Of a stretch of 64,000 nucleotides of DNA, positions 18,114 through 28,731 are shown piece after piece (within the stretch, counting starts at the first letter, position 1; every line of letters starts with the position of its first letter). The position numbers and the translations under genes were made by a program. Source of the DNA: Pseudoalteromonas sp. S2755 (GTDB lineage Bacteria > Pseudomonadota > Gammaproteobacteria > Enterobacterales > Alteromonadaceae); NCBI RefSeq assembly GCF_005886535.1, contig NZ_PNDS01000082.1, positions 1-64,000 on the forward strand, read 5' to 3'. The notes beneath the pieces are model-generated. The model saw only the letters and a program-made list of their open reading frames with translations. It did no database searches and had not been told where the DNA came from.

Positions 18114-19569
18114 TCTGGCTCAGGTACTCCGTGATTATGGTGTCAATATTGCCCCTGTTGAGGTTGAGCATCTGCGCATAGACAGTCGAGCGATTGAGCC
18201 GGGTGATTGTTTTGTTGCACTGCAAGGTCATGCCCAAGATGGTGCTAAATATGCCTCCAGTGCCGTTGCGCAAGGCGCTAAATGTGTGCTTGCAGAAACG
18301 GGAAGCGAGCTTAATGTTGCACCAGAGCAAGCAATTTTTATCGATAATCTTGCCCATAAGTTGGCGGCAATTGCAGCGCAGTTTTATGCATACCCGAGTA
18401 AAAAGCTCAAACTCGCAGGCGTTACTGGCACCAATGGTAAATCTACCACGACAGCGATGATTGCCAATTTAGCTAGCCTAACTGGTAGTGCTGGGGCTGT
18501 GATAGGTACGCTTGGTTATGGCCAACCAGACAGTCTTATTCCGCTGGCAAACACCACGCCGTCAAACGTAGATTTACAACGTATTTTAGCGCTTTTACAG
18601 CAACAGTATGATCAAGTCGCGATGGAAGTCTCTTCCCATGGTTTAGTGCAAGGTCGGGTTGACGAATGTGACTTTGATGTGGCTGTTTTCACCAATTTAA
18701 CGCGCGATCACTTAGATTATCATGGTGATATGCAAAGCTATGCAGAAGCCAAGAAACTGTTATTCACTCGCTGTGCGCCAAACTATAAAGTCATCAATAT
18801 TGACGATGAAGTGGGTGCAAACTGGGCAGCTGAATTTAATGACGGCACTTTGGTTGCCTACGGTCGCTGGGATGAAACGCATAGCTACCAACAATATGTA
18901 TTCTTTGATGCTGTGTCGGCACACCCAAATGGCTTAACGGCAACGTTAAAAACCAGCTGGGGTGAATGTGAAGTCAGCGTGCCACTGTATGGTGAGTTTA
19001 ATCTTTATAATTTGGCTGCCGCGGTAGCGACCTTACTATTGCAAGGCGCAAGTTTTGAAGCGTTAAGCGAAGCATGCAGCCAACTTGCGCCTGTGGCAGG
19101 ACGCATGCAGCCATTTAGTGCCCCTGAAAAGCCTACGTGTATTGTTGATTATGCCCATACCCCAGACGCTTTGGCACTTGCATTACAAGCCTTGCGAGCA
19201 CATGTACCAGGCAATCTTATCTGTGTGTTTGGTTGCGGTGGTGACAGAGATAAAGGTAAACGTCCTGAAATGGCACGAGCTGCTGAGAAATATGCAGATA
19301 AGCTGGTGATCACCAGCGATAATCCACGAAGTGAAGATCCCAATTTAATCATTGATGACGTTAAGGCAGGACTCATCCACCCTGAGTATGCTGTCTGCCA
19401 GCCTGATAGAGGGCTAGCCATTCAACACGCGATAGACCTAGCAGATGTAAACAGCGTGGTGCTAATCGCGGGGAAAGGCCATGAGGATTATCAAATTATA
19501 GGTACTGAGCGCATTGATTTTTGTGATAGGCAATGCGTTGCAGCGATTTTACGAGGGGAGAAGGCATGA
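18106..19569 (+). CDS. murE: UDP-MurNAc-tripeptide synthetase MurE
   Basis: 487 residues from the ATG at 18106, which overlaps the ftsI stop (ATGCGTGA) and has GGAG about 10 bp upstream; a longer frame from TTG at 18079 is unlikely. P-loop GTNGKST (108-114) and the DNPR motif (405-408), which marks ligases that add meso-diaminopimelate. Cytoplasmic step of lipid II synthesis. Ends in an ATGA overlap with murF. Confidence 0.96.
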   Translation: MRDLAQVLRDYGVNIAPVEVEHLRIDSRAIEPGDCFVALQGHAQDGAKYASSAVAQGAKCVLAETGSELNVAPEQAIFIDNLAHKLAAIAAQFYAYPSKKLKLAGVTGTNGKSTTTAMIANLASLTGSAGAVIGTLGYGQPDSLIPLANTTPSNVDLQRILALLQQQYDQVAMEVSSHGLVQGRVDECDFDVAVFTNLTRDHLDYHGDMQSYAEAKKLLFTRCAPNYKVINIDDEVGANWAAEFNDGTLVAYGRWDETHSYQQYVFFDAVSAHPNGLTATLKTSWGECEVSVPLYGEFNLYNLAAAVATLLLQGASFEALSEACSQLAPVAGRMQPFSAPEKPTCIVDYAHTPDALALALQALRAHVPGNLICVFGCGGDRDKGKRPEMARAAEKYADKLVITSDNPRSEDPNLIIDDVKAGLIHPEYAVCQPDRGLAIQHAIDLADVNSVVLIAGKGHEDYQIIGTERIDFCDRQCVAAILRGEKA

Positions 19570-20960
19570 TCAAGATGGATTTTTCTTGGCTTGCAGCAGT
19601 CTTAAAAACCCCTTATGACGGGGAAAATTTGGCAGTCGCCAATATTAATACTGATACCAGAACAATACAGTCTGGCGAGGTGTTTTTAGCACTGAAAGGG
19701 CCTAACTTTGACGGCCACCGCTTCTTGGATGTGGCCAAAGCGCAAGGTGCTATCGCAGCTATTGTTTCTGAGTTTGATGAAGATATTGATTTGCCGCAGT
19801 TTGTGGTTGCAGACACGCGTATCGCTTTAGGCCAAATTGGCCGAGCAGTGATTGAGACCGTTGCCCCTAAAACCATTGCGATTACCGGCAGTGTTGGTAA
19901 AACCACAGTGAAAGAAATGTGCGCAGCGATTTTGGCGCAAAAAGGCAAAGTCCTTGCAACAAAAGGTAATTTTAATAACGACATCGGGGTGCCGTTGACG
20001 TTATTGCGCTTAAGTGAAGATGATGAATACGCGGTGATAGAACTCGGCGCTAACCACTTGGGTGAAATAGCTTATACCACTGCATTAGTGAGCCCAGACG
20101 TGGCGACAGTGTGTAATGTCGCACCAGCCCACATCGAAGGGTTTGGTTCAATTGATGGGGTAGGAAAAGCGAAGGGCGAGATTTTCTCAGGGCTAAAAGC
20201 TGACGGTGTCGCAGTCATCAATGCAGATAGTGATTATGCCCAGATGTGGCAGGAAAACTTAGCTGTTTCCAAAGTAAAACGTTATAGCTTAAATGCTCAG
20301 CTTGATATTTGGGTAGAAGCGATTGAGCTGGATGAGTTAGCTCGCCCTACCTTCACGCTATGCCAGGGAGAAGAGCGTACCACCATTAGTTTACCGCTTA
20401 GTGGCCAGCACAACGTTGGCAATGCGTTGATTGCGGCTGCATTGACAACCGAGCTTGGCGCAAGCTTAAGTGAGGTGGCTACGGGTCTTGGACAAATGGC
20501 TGAAGTAAAAGGCCGCGTCAACATGATCCAGGTGTCGGACACGCTGCGTGTTGTCGATGACACCTACAATGCAAACGTAAAATCTGTCAACGCGGCGATT
20601 GATTTACTAGCGTCTATGTCTGGCTATAAAGTATTAGCGCTGGGTGATATGGCAGAACTTGGTGAAGATGCCCGCGAATATCACCGTGAAGTCGGCGAAT
20701 ATGCTAAGCAGCAAGGCATAGATGAATTGTTTTCATTGGGGGTGCTGAGTAGCAGCGCTAGCAATGTATTTGAAAAGCCAAATCGTCATTTCTCGACTCG
20801 CGAGAATTTAATGAAGGCGTTACGGGTTGTATTGGCCGAGCAATCAGGGCAATGCACCGTTATCGTTAAAGGATCACGTAGTGCGCGGATGGAACTGCTC
20901 GTTGAAGAATTAGTAAACGCTGGCCAGTCGGATAGCGAGACAGGAGAAGTATCATGTTAG
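19566..20960 (+). CDS. murF: UDP-MurNAc-tripeptide D-Ala-D-Ala ligase MurF
   Basis: 464 residues from the ATG at 19566 (ATGA overlap with murE, GGAG just upstream); a start at 19533 would lie within murE and lacks support. P-loop GSVGKTT (108-114), [12 protein letters not shown] and [11 protein letters not shown] motifs of MurF. Adds the D-Ala-D-Ala dipeptide to make UDP-MurNAc-pentapeptide. Overlaps mraY by 7 bp. Confidence 0.96.
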   Translation: MIKMDFSWLAAVLKTPYDGENLAVANINTDTRTIQSGEVFLALKGPNFDGHRFLDVAKAQGAIAAIVSEFDEDIDLPQFVVADTRIALGQIGRAVIETVAPKTIAITGSVGKTTVKEMCAAILAQKGKVLATKGNFNNDIGVPLTLLRLSEDDEYAVIELGANHLGEIAYTTALVSPDVATVCNVAPAHIEGFGSIDGVGKAKGEIFSGLKADGVAVINADSDYAQMWQENLAVSKVKRYSLNAQLDIWVEAIELDELARPTFTLCQGEERTTISLPLSGQHNVGNALIAAALTTELGASLSEVATGLGQMAEVKGRVNMIQVSDTLRVVDDTYNANVKSVNAAIDLLASMSGYKVLALGDMAELGEDAREYHREVGEYAKQQGIDELFSLGVLSSSASNVFEKPNRHFSTRENLMKALRVVLAEQSGQCTVIVKGSRSARMELLVEELVNAGQSDSETGEVSC

Positions 20961-22036
20961 TTTGGCTAGCCGAGTATCTTACTCAGTATTATTCTGGGTT
21001 TAACGTCTTTTCTTACCTTACCCTAAGGGCGATTTTAGGCATTTTAACAGCCTTAATGATTTCGTTGTATTTTGGCCCTAAACTTATCGCTGCATTACAG
21101 CGTATGCAAATTGGTCAGACCGTACGTGATGATGGCCCTGAATCGCACTTATCCAAGTCGGGTACCCCAACTATGGGTGGACTGTTAATTCTGGCTGCGA
21201 TCTTTACCAGTACGCTACTGTGGGGCGACCTTAGCAACAAATATGTTTGGGTGACGTTATTTGTCATTGGCAGCTTAGGTATTGTTGGGTTCGTGGATGA
21301 TTACCGTAAAGTGATCAGAAAAGACAGTAAAGGCCTAATTGCGCGGTGGAAATACTTCTGGCAGTCGGTTATTGCGATCTCTACGGCGGCATTTTTGTAC
21401 TTTACGTCCACCAACGCTGCGGAAACCACATTAGTCGTGCCATTTTTAAAAGATGTATTACCACAACTTGGCTTGTTCTATTTGGTCATGAGCTACTTCG
21501 TGATTGTGGGTACGTCAAACGCCGTTAATCTTACTGATGGTTTGGATGGTCTTGCCATTGTTCCGACCATTTTGGTTGCCTCCGCACTCGCTATTATTGC
21601 TTACGTTACTGGTAACGCGAATTTCTCAAGCTACCTTCATATTCCTCATTTACCACTCACAAGTGAACTGGTTGTGGTATGTACGGCGATTGTCGGCGCA
21701 GGTCTTGGTTTCTTATGGTTTAACACCTATCCGGCACAAGTTTTTATGGGCGATGTTGGTTCATTGGCGTTGGGTGGCGCACTCGGGATCATCGCTATTT
21801 TAGTACGCCAAGAATTGGTGCTGATTATTATGGGTGGTGTATTTGTGATGGAGGCATTATCCGTCATTTTACAGGTAGGTTCTTACAAACTCAGAGGTCA
21901 GCGGATCTTTAGAATGGCCCCTATTCACCATCATTACGAATTAAAAGGATGGCCTGAGCCGCGCGTGATAGTCCGTTTTTGGATTATCTCGATTATCTTG
22001 GTTTTGGCCGGTCTTGCAACGTTGAAGATTAGATAA
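20954..22036 (+). CDS. mraY: phospho-MurNAc-pentapeptide transferase MraY
   Basis: 360-residue, about ten-helix membrane enzyme that makes lipid I from UDP-MurNAc-pentapeptide and undecaprenyl phosphate. Signatures: [16 protein letters not shown] (Asp pair), [10 protein letters not shown] and [13 protein letters not shown], plus [22 protein letters not shown] precedes the ATG. TAATG overlap with murD. Confidence 0.98.
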   Translation: MLVWLAEYLTQYYSGFNVFSYLTLRAILGILTALMISLYFGPKLIAALQRMQIGQTVRDDGPESHLSKSGTPTMGGLLILAAIFTSTLLWGDLSNKYVWVTLFVIGSLGIVGFVDDYRKVIRKDSKGLIARWKYFWQSVIAISTAAFLYFTSTNAAETTLVVPFLKDVLPQLGLFYLVMSYFVIVGTSNAVNLTDGLDGLAIVPTILVASALAIIAYVTGNANFSSYLHIPHLPLTSELVVVCTAIVGAGLGFLWFNTYPAQVFMGDVGSLALGGALGIIAILVRQELVLIIMGGVFVMEALSVILQVGSYKLRGQRIFRMAPIHHHYELKGWPEPRVIVRFWIISIILVLAGLATLKIR

Positions 22037-23358
22037 TGACGTATATTGAGCAATTACAGAAAAAGCATGTCACGGTTCTGGGACTTGGAGTCACAGGACA
22101 GGGGATCGTGCGTTTTCTGCTGTCGCACGGTATTAATCCAAAAGTGGTTGATAGTCGTCCAGTGCCTCCAGGCTCGGATTGGCTAAGTCACAACGCACCT
22201 GAATGTGAAGCGGTATTTGGCAACCTTGCTGATGCCGCTTTGGCGCAAACGGATCTAATTATTATCAGCCCAGGGATCCCGTTATTTGAACAAAGCGTTG
22301 CTGCTGCCATTGCTGAAGGCGTTGAAGTCATAGGCGATATCGAGCTATTTGCACGCCTCAATACCCGTCCGGTGATTGCCGTCACGGGCTCTAATGGCAA
22401 GTCCACCGTCGTTACGCTTGCGACAGAAGTATTGAAAGCCGCTGGATTGAAAGTTGGGCTTGGTGGTAATATCGGTACATCGGTACTGTCGTTGTTAGAG
22501 CAGCCGCATGATGTTTATGTGCTAGAGCTGTCTAGTTTTCAGCTTGAAACCACTCATAGCTTGGCTTGTTTGTCGGCAATGATCCTCAATATTACTGAAG
22601 ATCACATGGATCGCTATCCTGATTTCCAAGCTTATATTGAAGCGAAGCAGCGTATTTACCAGCATGTTGAGCATGTTGTCTTTAATGCTGAAGATCATTA
22701 TACCTTTGCGCAGCATGGGCAAGGCAGCAGTGTATCCCTCACTGAGGGGGATTATCACTTGATGACCTTTGACGGTGAGCCGCATTTTGCATACAAACAA
22801 ACACCACTGCTATCGGTAAAAACACTGGCGATGGTAGGGCGACATAATCAATTTAACGCCTTGGCTGTGTTGGCGTTATTAGCGCCGATGCAGTTGCCTA
22901 TGCAGGCATTTGCCAGTGCATTTGCGAGTTTTACGGGGTTACCTCATCGTTGTCAGTTGGTTGCCGATGTTGCAGGAGTTCGTTACTTCAACGATTCAAA
23001 GGCAACGAATGTTGGCTCGACGGTCGCCGCTATTGATTCTTTGGCTTCAGGCCGAAAAAATATTATTTTGATCGTGGGTGGTGATGCGAAAGGGGCAGAT
23101 CTCTCACCACTCAAGGCGCCACTCACTGCACATTGCAAAGCGCTATTTTGTTTTGGGCAAGACGGCGCACAGTTTATGCCTCTACTGCGCAATAGCCATC
23201 AAGTCAACAATCTGGAAGAAGCGGTGTTGGCGGCAAAAACGATAGCGACCAATGGTGATATTGTGCTACTAGCACCCGCCTGTGCCAGCATAGACATGTA
23301 TCCAAACTATATGGCGCGTGGGGATGAGTTCGTCCGTTTAGTGGGGGAACTTGCTTGA
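22036..23358 (+). CDS. murD: UDP-MurNAc-L-alanine:D-glutamate ligase MurD
   Basis: 440 residues. N-terminal Rossmann-like domain (VTVLGLGVTGQGIV), central P-loop GSNGKST (118-124) and C-terminal ligase domain (RYFNDSKATNVGSTVAAI). Adds D-Glu to UDP-MurNAc-L-Ala. Overlaps the TTG start of ftsW by 4 bp. Confidence 0.97.
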   Translation: MTYIEQLQKKHVTVLGLGVTGQGIVRFLLSHGINPKVVDSRPVPPGSDWLSHNAPECEAVFGNLADAALAQTDLIIISPGIPLFEQSVAAAIAEGVEVIGDIELFARLNTRPVIAVTGSNGKSTVVTLATEVLKAAGLKVGLGGNIGTSVLSLLEQPHDVYVLELSSFQLETTHSLACLSAMILNITEDHMDRYPDFQAYIEAKQRIYQHVEHVVFNAEDHYTFAQHGQGSSVSLTEGDYHLMTFDGEPHFAYKQTPLLSVKTLAMVGRHNQFNALAVLALLAPMQLPMQAFASAFASFTGLPHRCQLVADVAGVRYFNDSKATNVGSTVAAIDSLASGRKNIILIVGGDAKGADLSPLKAPLTAHCKALFCFGQDGAQFMPLLRNSHQVNNLEEAVLAAKTIATNGDIVLLAPACASIDMYPNYMARGDEFVRLVGELA

Positions 23359-24530
23359 TTAACGTCGCTGATATCAAAGAGGCGCTAACGCCTCGCCAGT
23401 CCGAGAGTTTATTTGACGTACCTTTGATGTACTGCATGCTCATGCTTATTGGAGTGGGATTTGTGATGGTGACAAGTGCTTCTATGCCGGTTGCTGAGCG
23501 ACTATTTGATAATTCTTTTCATTTTACTATTCGCCACGTTATCTTTTTAGTGGGCTCGTTTATTCTCTTTTGGTTTGCGACGAGTGTGCCAATGACTTGG
23601 TGGAAACGCAGTAATCCATATTTGCTGCTTTTTGGTTTGGTATTGTTGGTGGCGGTACTCATTATTGGCCGTGAAGTAAATGGCGCAAGACGCTGGATCC
23701 CGCTTGGCCCTTTTGGTTTGCAAGTAGCGGAGGCATCTAAGCTATTTTTCTTCAGCTATATTGCCGGCTACTTGGTACGTAAACGCGAGGAAGTACAAGA
23801 AAATATCAAAGGCTTCGCCAAGCCGATGATTGTGTTTGCGGTGTATGCGTTCTTAATTTTGATGCAGCCGGATTTAGGCACTGTGGTGGTCATGTTTGTG
23901 ACGACCGTTGGCCTGTTGTTTTTAGCTGGTGCAAGACTTTGGCAGTTTTTTACCTTAATGCTAACAGGTGTCTCTTTGGTAGTACTGCTTATCATCATTG
24001 AGCCATATCGTATGAAGCGTGTCGTGGGCTTTTTAAATCCTTGGGAAGATCCGTTTGGTGCCGGTTATCAATTGGTACAATCCCTAATGGCATACGGCCA
24101 AGGTGGCTGGTTTGGTCAAGGTCTAGGTAATAGCATACAAAAGCTACAGTATTTGCCGGAAGCACATAATGACTTTATTTTTGCAGTAATTGCCGAAGAA
24201 CTGGGCTTTATTGGCGTATTTAGCATAATTATTGTACTCGGCGTATTGGTTACTCGAGCGCTTTTTATCGGGCAAAAGGCCCTTAAAGCAGGCAAAGAAT
24301 ACGAAGGATATTTTGCCTTGGGTATTGGTATTTGGTTTGCCTTTCAGGCAGTCGTTAATATTGGTGCGAGCGCCGGCATTTTACCTACTAAGGGCTTAAC
24401 GCTGCCGTTTGTTTCCTACGGTGGGTCGAGTCTTTGGGTGATGACAATTGCGGCAGGCATTTTACAGCGCATAGACTTTGAGACAAAAATGTCGACAAGG
24501 CAAGCAACATCCCGTGGAGGTAGACGATGA
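23355..24530 (+). CDS. ftsW: SEDS peptidoglycan glycosyltransferase FtsW
   Basis: 391-residue, ten-helix SEDS protein that polymerises lipid II at the septum with FtsI. Signatures: EVNGARRWIPLGPFGLQVAEASK, PDLGTVVV, YLPEAHNDFIFAVIAEELGF and the C-terminal PTKGLTLPFVSYGGSSL. The start is TTG at 23355, in a TTGA overlap with the murD stop and behind GGGGGAA; no ATG fits. Ends in a 4-bp overlap with murG. Confidence 0.96.
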   Translation: MINVADIKEALTPRQSESLFDVPLMYCMLMLIGVGFVMVTSASMPVAERLFDNSFHFTIRHVIFLVGSFILFWFATSVPMTWWKRSNPYLLLFGLVLLVAVLIIGREVNGARRWIPLGPFGLQVAEASKLFFFSYIAGYLVRKREEVQENIKGFAKPMIVFAVYAFLILMQPDLGTVVVMFVTTVGLLFLAGARLWQFFTLMLTGVSLVVLLIIIEPYRMKRVVGFLNPWEDPFGAGYQLVQSLMAYGQGGWFGQGLGNSIQKLQYLPEAHNDFIFAVIAEELGFIGVFSIIIVLGVLVTRALFIGQKALKAGKEYEGYFALGIGIWFAFQAVVNIGASAGILPTKGLTLPFVSYGGSSLWVMTIAAGILQRIDFETKMSTRQATSRGGRR

Positions 24531-25594
24531 CAAAGCGTCTTCTAGTGGTCGCGGGCGGTACAGGTGGACATATTTTTCCAGGTATTGCAGTGGCACAATT
24601 TTTACAAGCGCAGGCTTGGCAAGTGAGCTGGGTTGGCACAGCAGACAGAATGGAAGCCGATGTGGTGCCACGTTACGGTTTTGAAATTGATTTTATTGCC
24701 ATGAAAGGCGTCCGAGGTAACGGGGTCAAACAATTACTAACCGCACCATTTATGGTTTTAAAAGCGGTACTTGCAGCAAAGCGTATTTTACAACAGCGTA
24801 AACCTGATGTGGTATTAGCCATGGGCGGTTATGTAACAGGTCCTGTAGGTGTTGCTGCGAAATTGCTTGGGATCCCTTTGGTGATCCATGAGCAAAATGC
24901 AGTTGCGGGTATGAGCAATAAGTTGCTGGCGAAAATTGCAAGTCGCGTATTGGCTGGTTTTCCCGGCGCATTCAGTGAAAAGCTCGCTCAGGTTGTGGGG
25001 AATCCGGTACGTGCAAGTGTTGCTGAGATTAGCGATAAACCCGTTTCAGTACCGTTAAATCTATTAATTGTCGGTGGTTCACTGGGAGCAAAAGCACTGA
25101 ATGAAACAGTACCAGAAGGACTCAAGTTACTTCAGCAACAAGTAGCCAGTATCGCATTAAATATTCGTCATCAAAGCGGTAAACATAACCAAGACGATAC
25201 ACAACAACGATATGAAAGTGCAGGTATTAATGCTGAGGTCAGCGAGTTCATTCATGATATGGATGCCGCATACGCTTGGGCTGATCTGGTTATTTGCCGT
25301 GCCGGTGCGCTTACCGTGAGTGAGATAGCTGCAGCTGGGAAAACGGCGATTTTTGTGCCTTTTCCACATGCCGTTGACGATCACCAGACCGCTAACGCGC
25401 AATTTTTAGTGTCGGCTGGGGCCGCTTATATATTGCAGCAAACTGCAATGACGCCAGAAACGCTAGCAACTACACTGCAGCCACTTGTTATTGAGCCGCA
25501 AAAAATTGCGACGATGGCAGCAAAAGCGAGACAATGCGGTAAGTCGGAGGCAACAGCGAAAGTTGCCCAAATTTGTACAGAATTATCGAACTAG
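24527..25594 (+). CDS. murG: lipid II synthase MurG
   Basis: 355-residue GT28 glycosyltransferase that adds GlcNAc to lipid I on the inner face of the membrane. Glycine-rich loop GGTGGHIFPG (10-19), HEQNAVAGMSNK, GGSLGAKALN and the UDP-GlcNAc site CRAGALTVSEIAAAG. Normal length. Follows ftsW with a 4-bp overlap and precedes murC by 8 bp. Confidence 0.97.
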   Translation: MTKRLLVVAGGTGGHIFPGIAVAQFLQAQAWQVSWVGTADRMEADVVPRYGFEIDFIAMKGVRGNGVKQLLTAPFMVLKAVLAAKRILQQRKPDVVLAMGGYVTGPVGVAAKLLGIPLVIHEQNAVAGMSNKLLAKIASRVLAGFPGAFSEKLAQVVGNPVRASVAEISDKPVSVPLNLLIVGGSLGAKALNETVPEGLKLLQQQVASIALNIRHQSGKHNQDDTQQRYESAGINAEVSEFIHDMDAAYAWADLVICRAGALTVSEIAAAGKTAIFVPFPHAVDDHQTANAQFLVSAGAAYILQQTAMTPETLATTLQPLVIEPQKIATMAAKARQCGKSEATAKVAQICTELSN

Positions 25595-25602
25595 GATATT
25601 AA

Positions 25603-27036
25603 ATGGAAGCTTCAAGCAGAAGAGCAATGCGACGTATCAACACCATCCACTTTATCGGGATTGGTGGTGCTGGTATGGGTGGGATTGCAGAAGTGCTGGC
25701 CTTTGAAGGTTACCGAATTACAGGCTCAGATATCGCCAAAAGTACGATGACAGAGCGATTAACAAATATGGGCGCCGAGATCTTTATCGGCCACCAAGCT
25801 GAAAATGTAAAAATGGCTGATGTGGTTGTGGTATCGAGTGCAATCAACGACCAAAACCCAGAGATCCAAGCGGCGAAGGCAAACCGTACGCCAATCGTTC
25901 GCCGCGCCGAAATGCTCGCTGAGTTGATGCGCTTTCGTCACGGGATTGCGGTAGCAGGAACACATGGTAAGACCACAACGACGAGCTTGATAGCGAGTAT
26001 TTTTGCGCGGGCTGAGCTGGATCCAACCTTTATTATCGGTGGCTTGCTCAATAGTGCTGGCAGTAATGCCAAAGTGGGCAGCAGTGAATACCTTATCGCA
26101 GAAGCGGACGAGAGTGATGCATCGTTTTTGCATTTGCAGCCGATGGTGTCGGTGGTCACGAATATCGAAGAAGACCACATGGATACTTACGAGGGTGACT
26201 TCGAAAAAATGAAAGACACCTATATCGAGTTTATCCATAACTTACCATTTTATGGTCTGGCAGTGGTGTGTGTCGATTCGCCAGTCGTAAGAGAATTATT
26301 GCCACGCTTTGCAAGGCCGACCATCACGTATGGTGAGGCTAACGATGCGGATTATCAGTTACTGGACTTCAAGCAAACACAAAGTGAATCACAATTTAAA
26401 GTCAGAACCAAAGACGGTGAGTTACTTGAAGTGAAGCTAAATATGCCAGGTAAGCACAACGCATTGAATGCACTGGCATCTATTGCAGTTGCAAAAGATC
26501 ACAATATTGAAAACGAAGCGATTTATCAGGCATTAGCCAATTTTGAAGGCGTAGGACGTCGATTCCAGCATTACGGCTCATTCAATAATGAAGTGGGTGA
26601 GGTGATGCTGGTTGATGATTATGGTCACCACCCGTCTGAGGTTGCGATGACGATAAAAGCCGCTAAGTCTGGTTGGCCTGATAAGCGTTTGGTTATGATT
26701 TATCAGCCACATCGCTATAGCCGAACACGCGATTTATATGAAGATTTCGTAAAAGTGCTTTGCGATGTTGATAAACTACTGCTGTTAGATGTATATAGTG
26801 CCGGTGAAGCGCCCATCGTTGGTGCGGATAGTAAGAGTTTGTGTCGTAGTCTCCGTCAACGTGGCGTTGAGCCTATTCATATCAGTGACCATGGTGAATT
26901 GGCTAAAGTGTTGGCAAGCACCATGGCTGATGGCGACTTAGTGTTGACGCAAGGAGCTGGCAATATAGGTCAAATCGTGAAGCAGTTAGCCGCAACCGGG
27001 CTATCGATAGCGCAGTTAAAACAGAGTGAATTATGA
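25603..27036 (+). CDS. murC: UDP-MurNAc:L-alanine ligase MurC
   Basis: 477 residues. N-terminal [16 protein letters not shown], central P-loop GTHGKTTTT (119-127) and C-terminal [10 protein letters not shown] and [11 protein letters not shown]. First amino-acid-adding ligase of peptidoglycan synthesis. The start used has AGGA upstream; an internal ATG at residue 9 (MRRINTIHF) is an alternative. ATGA overlap with ddlB. Confidence 0.97.
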   Translation: MEASSRRAMRRINTIHFIGIGGAGMGGIAEVLAFEGYRITGSDIAKSTMTERLTNMGAEIFIGHQAENVKMADVVVVSSAINDQNPEIQAAKANRTPIVRRAEMLAELMRFRHGIAVAGTHGKTTTTSLIASIFARAELDPTFIIGGLLNSAGSNAKVGSSEYLIAEADESDASFLHLQPMVSVVTNIEEDHMDTYEGDFEKMKDTYIEFIHNLPFYGLAVVCVDSPVVRELLPRFARPTITYGEANDADYQLLDFKQTQSESQFKVRTKDGELLEVKLNMPGKHNALNALASIAVAKDHNIENEAIYQALANFEGVGRRFQHYGSFNNEVGEVMLVDDYGHHPSEVAMTIKAAKSGWPDKRLVMIYQPHRYSRTRDLYEDFVKVLCDVDKLLLLDVYSAGEAPIVGADSKSLCRSLRQRGVEPIHISDHGELAKVLASTMADGDLVLTQGAGNIGQIVKQLAATGLSIAQLKQSEL

Positions 27037-27944
27037 GTAGTCAGTTTGGTAAAGTAGCCGTATTACTTGGCGGTAGTTCAGCAGAGCGAGAGGTGTCGCT
27101 AAAGTCTGGTAATGCAGTGTTAAATGCTTTCGTTAACCAAGGTGTTGATGCGATTGCTTTTGATCCCGCAGAACGTAATTTATGGCAGCTTAAAGACCTA
27201 GGTGTGGATCGTGTATTCATCGCACTGCATGGTCGTGGCGGTGAGGATGGTACTATTCAAGGTGCGCTTGAGTTTATGGGGATACCATACACAGGAAGCG
27301 GTGTACTTGGTAGTGCGCTTGCAATGGATAAAGTCCGCTGTAAGCATCTATTTCAGTCTGCCAAGTTAAGTACGGCACCTTACGCTGTCGTGAGCAAAGA
27401 GACGGGGTTTGATGCTAAGGCGCTAATCGCTGAGTTTGGCAAAGTCATGGTAAAACCAAGTCACGAAGGCTCAAGCATAGGTATGGCTCAGGCAGACAAC
27501 GAAGAGACCCTGACTGCGGCATTAAATAATGCCTTTAAGTTTGACGATCAAGTTCTCGTTGAGCAATGGATCACTGGGCGGGAGTTTACCGTGTCTATGC
27601 TCGGTAAAGAGGCATTGCCTGTTATTGAAATGCGCACGCCTCGTGGTTTTTACGATTATGAAGCGAAGTACCAAGTTAACAGTACAGAGTATTATTGTCC
27701 GGCAGATATTAGCGCTGCACATACTGAGCAATTACAAGTGATGGCAAAGCACGCTTTTGAATTGGTTGGTGCCACTGGTTGGGGACGCGTTGACGCCATG
27801 CAAGATGAACAGGGCCATTTCTATCTACTCGAGGTAAATACCGTACCTGGTATGACCGAAAAGTCGTTGGTACCGATGGCAGCAAAAGCAACGGGTGTAA
27901 GTTTTGAACAATTAGTTGTTCGCATTTTGGAGCAAACGCTTTAA
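27033..27944 (+). CDS. ddlB: D-alanine:D-alanine ligase
   Basis: 303-residue ATP-grasp enzyme. Signatures: [45 protein letters not shown] and the C-terminal [14 protein letters not shown]. Makes the D-Ala-D-Ala used by MurF. Located between murC and ftsQ, as in other gammaproteobacteria. Ends just before the ftsQ ATG. Confidence 0.96.
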   Translation: MSSQFGKVAVLLGGSSAEREVSLKSGNAVLNAFVNQGVDAIAFDPAERNLWQLKDLGVDRVFIALHGRGGEDGTIQGALEFMGIPYTGSGVLGSALAMDKVRCKHLFQSAKLSTAPYAVVSKETGFDAKALIAEFGKVMVKPSHEGSSIGMAQADNEETLTAALNNAFKFDDQVLVEQWITGREFTVSMLGKEALPVIEMRTPRGFYDYEAKYQVNSTEYYCPADISAAHTEQLQVMAKHAFELVGATGWGRVDAMQDEQGHFYLLEVNTVPGMTEKSLVPMAAKATGVSFEQLVVRILEQTL

Positions 27945-27945
27945 T

Positions 27946-28731
27946 ATGCGAGCATTTTTGGCAGGGTTGAAGCTGATCAGTTCAAGAGTGAACTGGCCCC
28001 TTTTCTGGGGACTTGGCTTCTTCTTTGTGGTGATTTTTACATTGGTAAGAGGAACATACTGGGTAAGTGATTGGTTAGTTGCACATCATGATGCGCAAAT
28101 AAAAACACTCAAAGTGCTCGGTAAACCGCATTATACCAATGAAGATGACATTGTGGCGGCAATTAAAACCGCAGATTTAAATAGTTTTTTTGAGCTTGAT
28201 GTAAAAGCAGTCCACAAGGCAGTAAAGTCTTTACCTTGGATTGCGACAGTGTCAGTCAGAAAACAATGGCCGGATACGCTGCAAGTCTATGTAGTGGAAC
28301 ATAAGCCGGTTGCGCATTGGAATAGCGATTCATTGCTCAATGATGATGGCGAAGTATTCCAAGCGAGCAGTAACAAATTGCCGCAAGGGCTGCCTGAATT
28401 ATACGGCCCTGAAGGGAGTGCTGAAGAAGCATGGCAAACATTTAAGCAGTTTAAAGCCTTGTTGGCGGTAAATCAGTTTACGTTGGAAAGTTTAGCGCTT
28501 TCAGAACGATTTGCTTGGCAGCTATGGCTGGACAATGGGATCCGCTTAAATTTAGGGCGTGAAGACAAAGCCAAACGAGTACAACGTTTTATTGACGTGT
28601 ATCCACGTATGGAGCGCCCTGAAGGTAAAGTAATCGATGTCATTGATTTACGCTATGACACGGGACTGGCAGTGAGTTGGAAAGAACCTACTGAGCAGCA
28701 AGAACAACAAAATAACAAGAGTGAAGCATGA
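27946..28731 (+). CDS. ftsQ: cell division protein FtsQ
   Basis: 261 residues from the ATG at 27946, two bases after the ddlB stop; GGAG lies rather far upstream (13 bp), so coupling to ddlB translation is likely. Cytoplasmic tail, transmembrane helix (about 18-37), POTRA domain (starting about IKTLKVLGKPHYT) and beta domain (LPWIATVSVRKQWPDTLQVYVVEHKPVAHWN). Connects FtsL/FtsB to early divisome proteins. 4-bp overlap with ftsA. Confidence 0.94.
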   Translation: MRAFLAGLKLISSRVNWPLFWGLGFFFVVIFTLVRGTYWVSDWLVAHHDAQIKTLKVLGKPHYTNEDDIVAAIKTADLNSFFELDVKAVHKAVKSLPWIATVSVRKQWPDTLQVYVVEHKPVAHWNSDSLLNDDGEVFQASSNKLPQGLPELYGPEGSAEEAWQTFKQFKALLAVNQFTLESLALSERFAWQLWLDNGIRLNLGREDKAKRVQRFIDVYPRMERPEGKVIDVIDLRYDTGLAVSWKEPTEQQEQQNNKSEA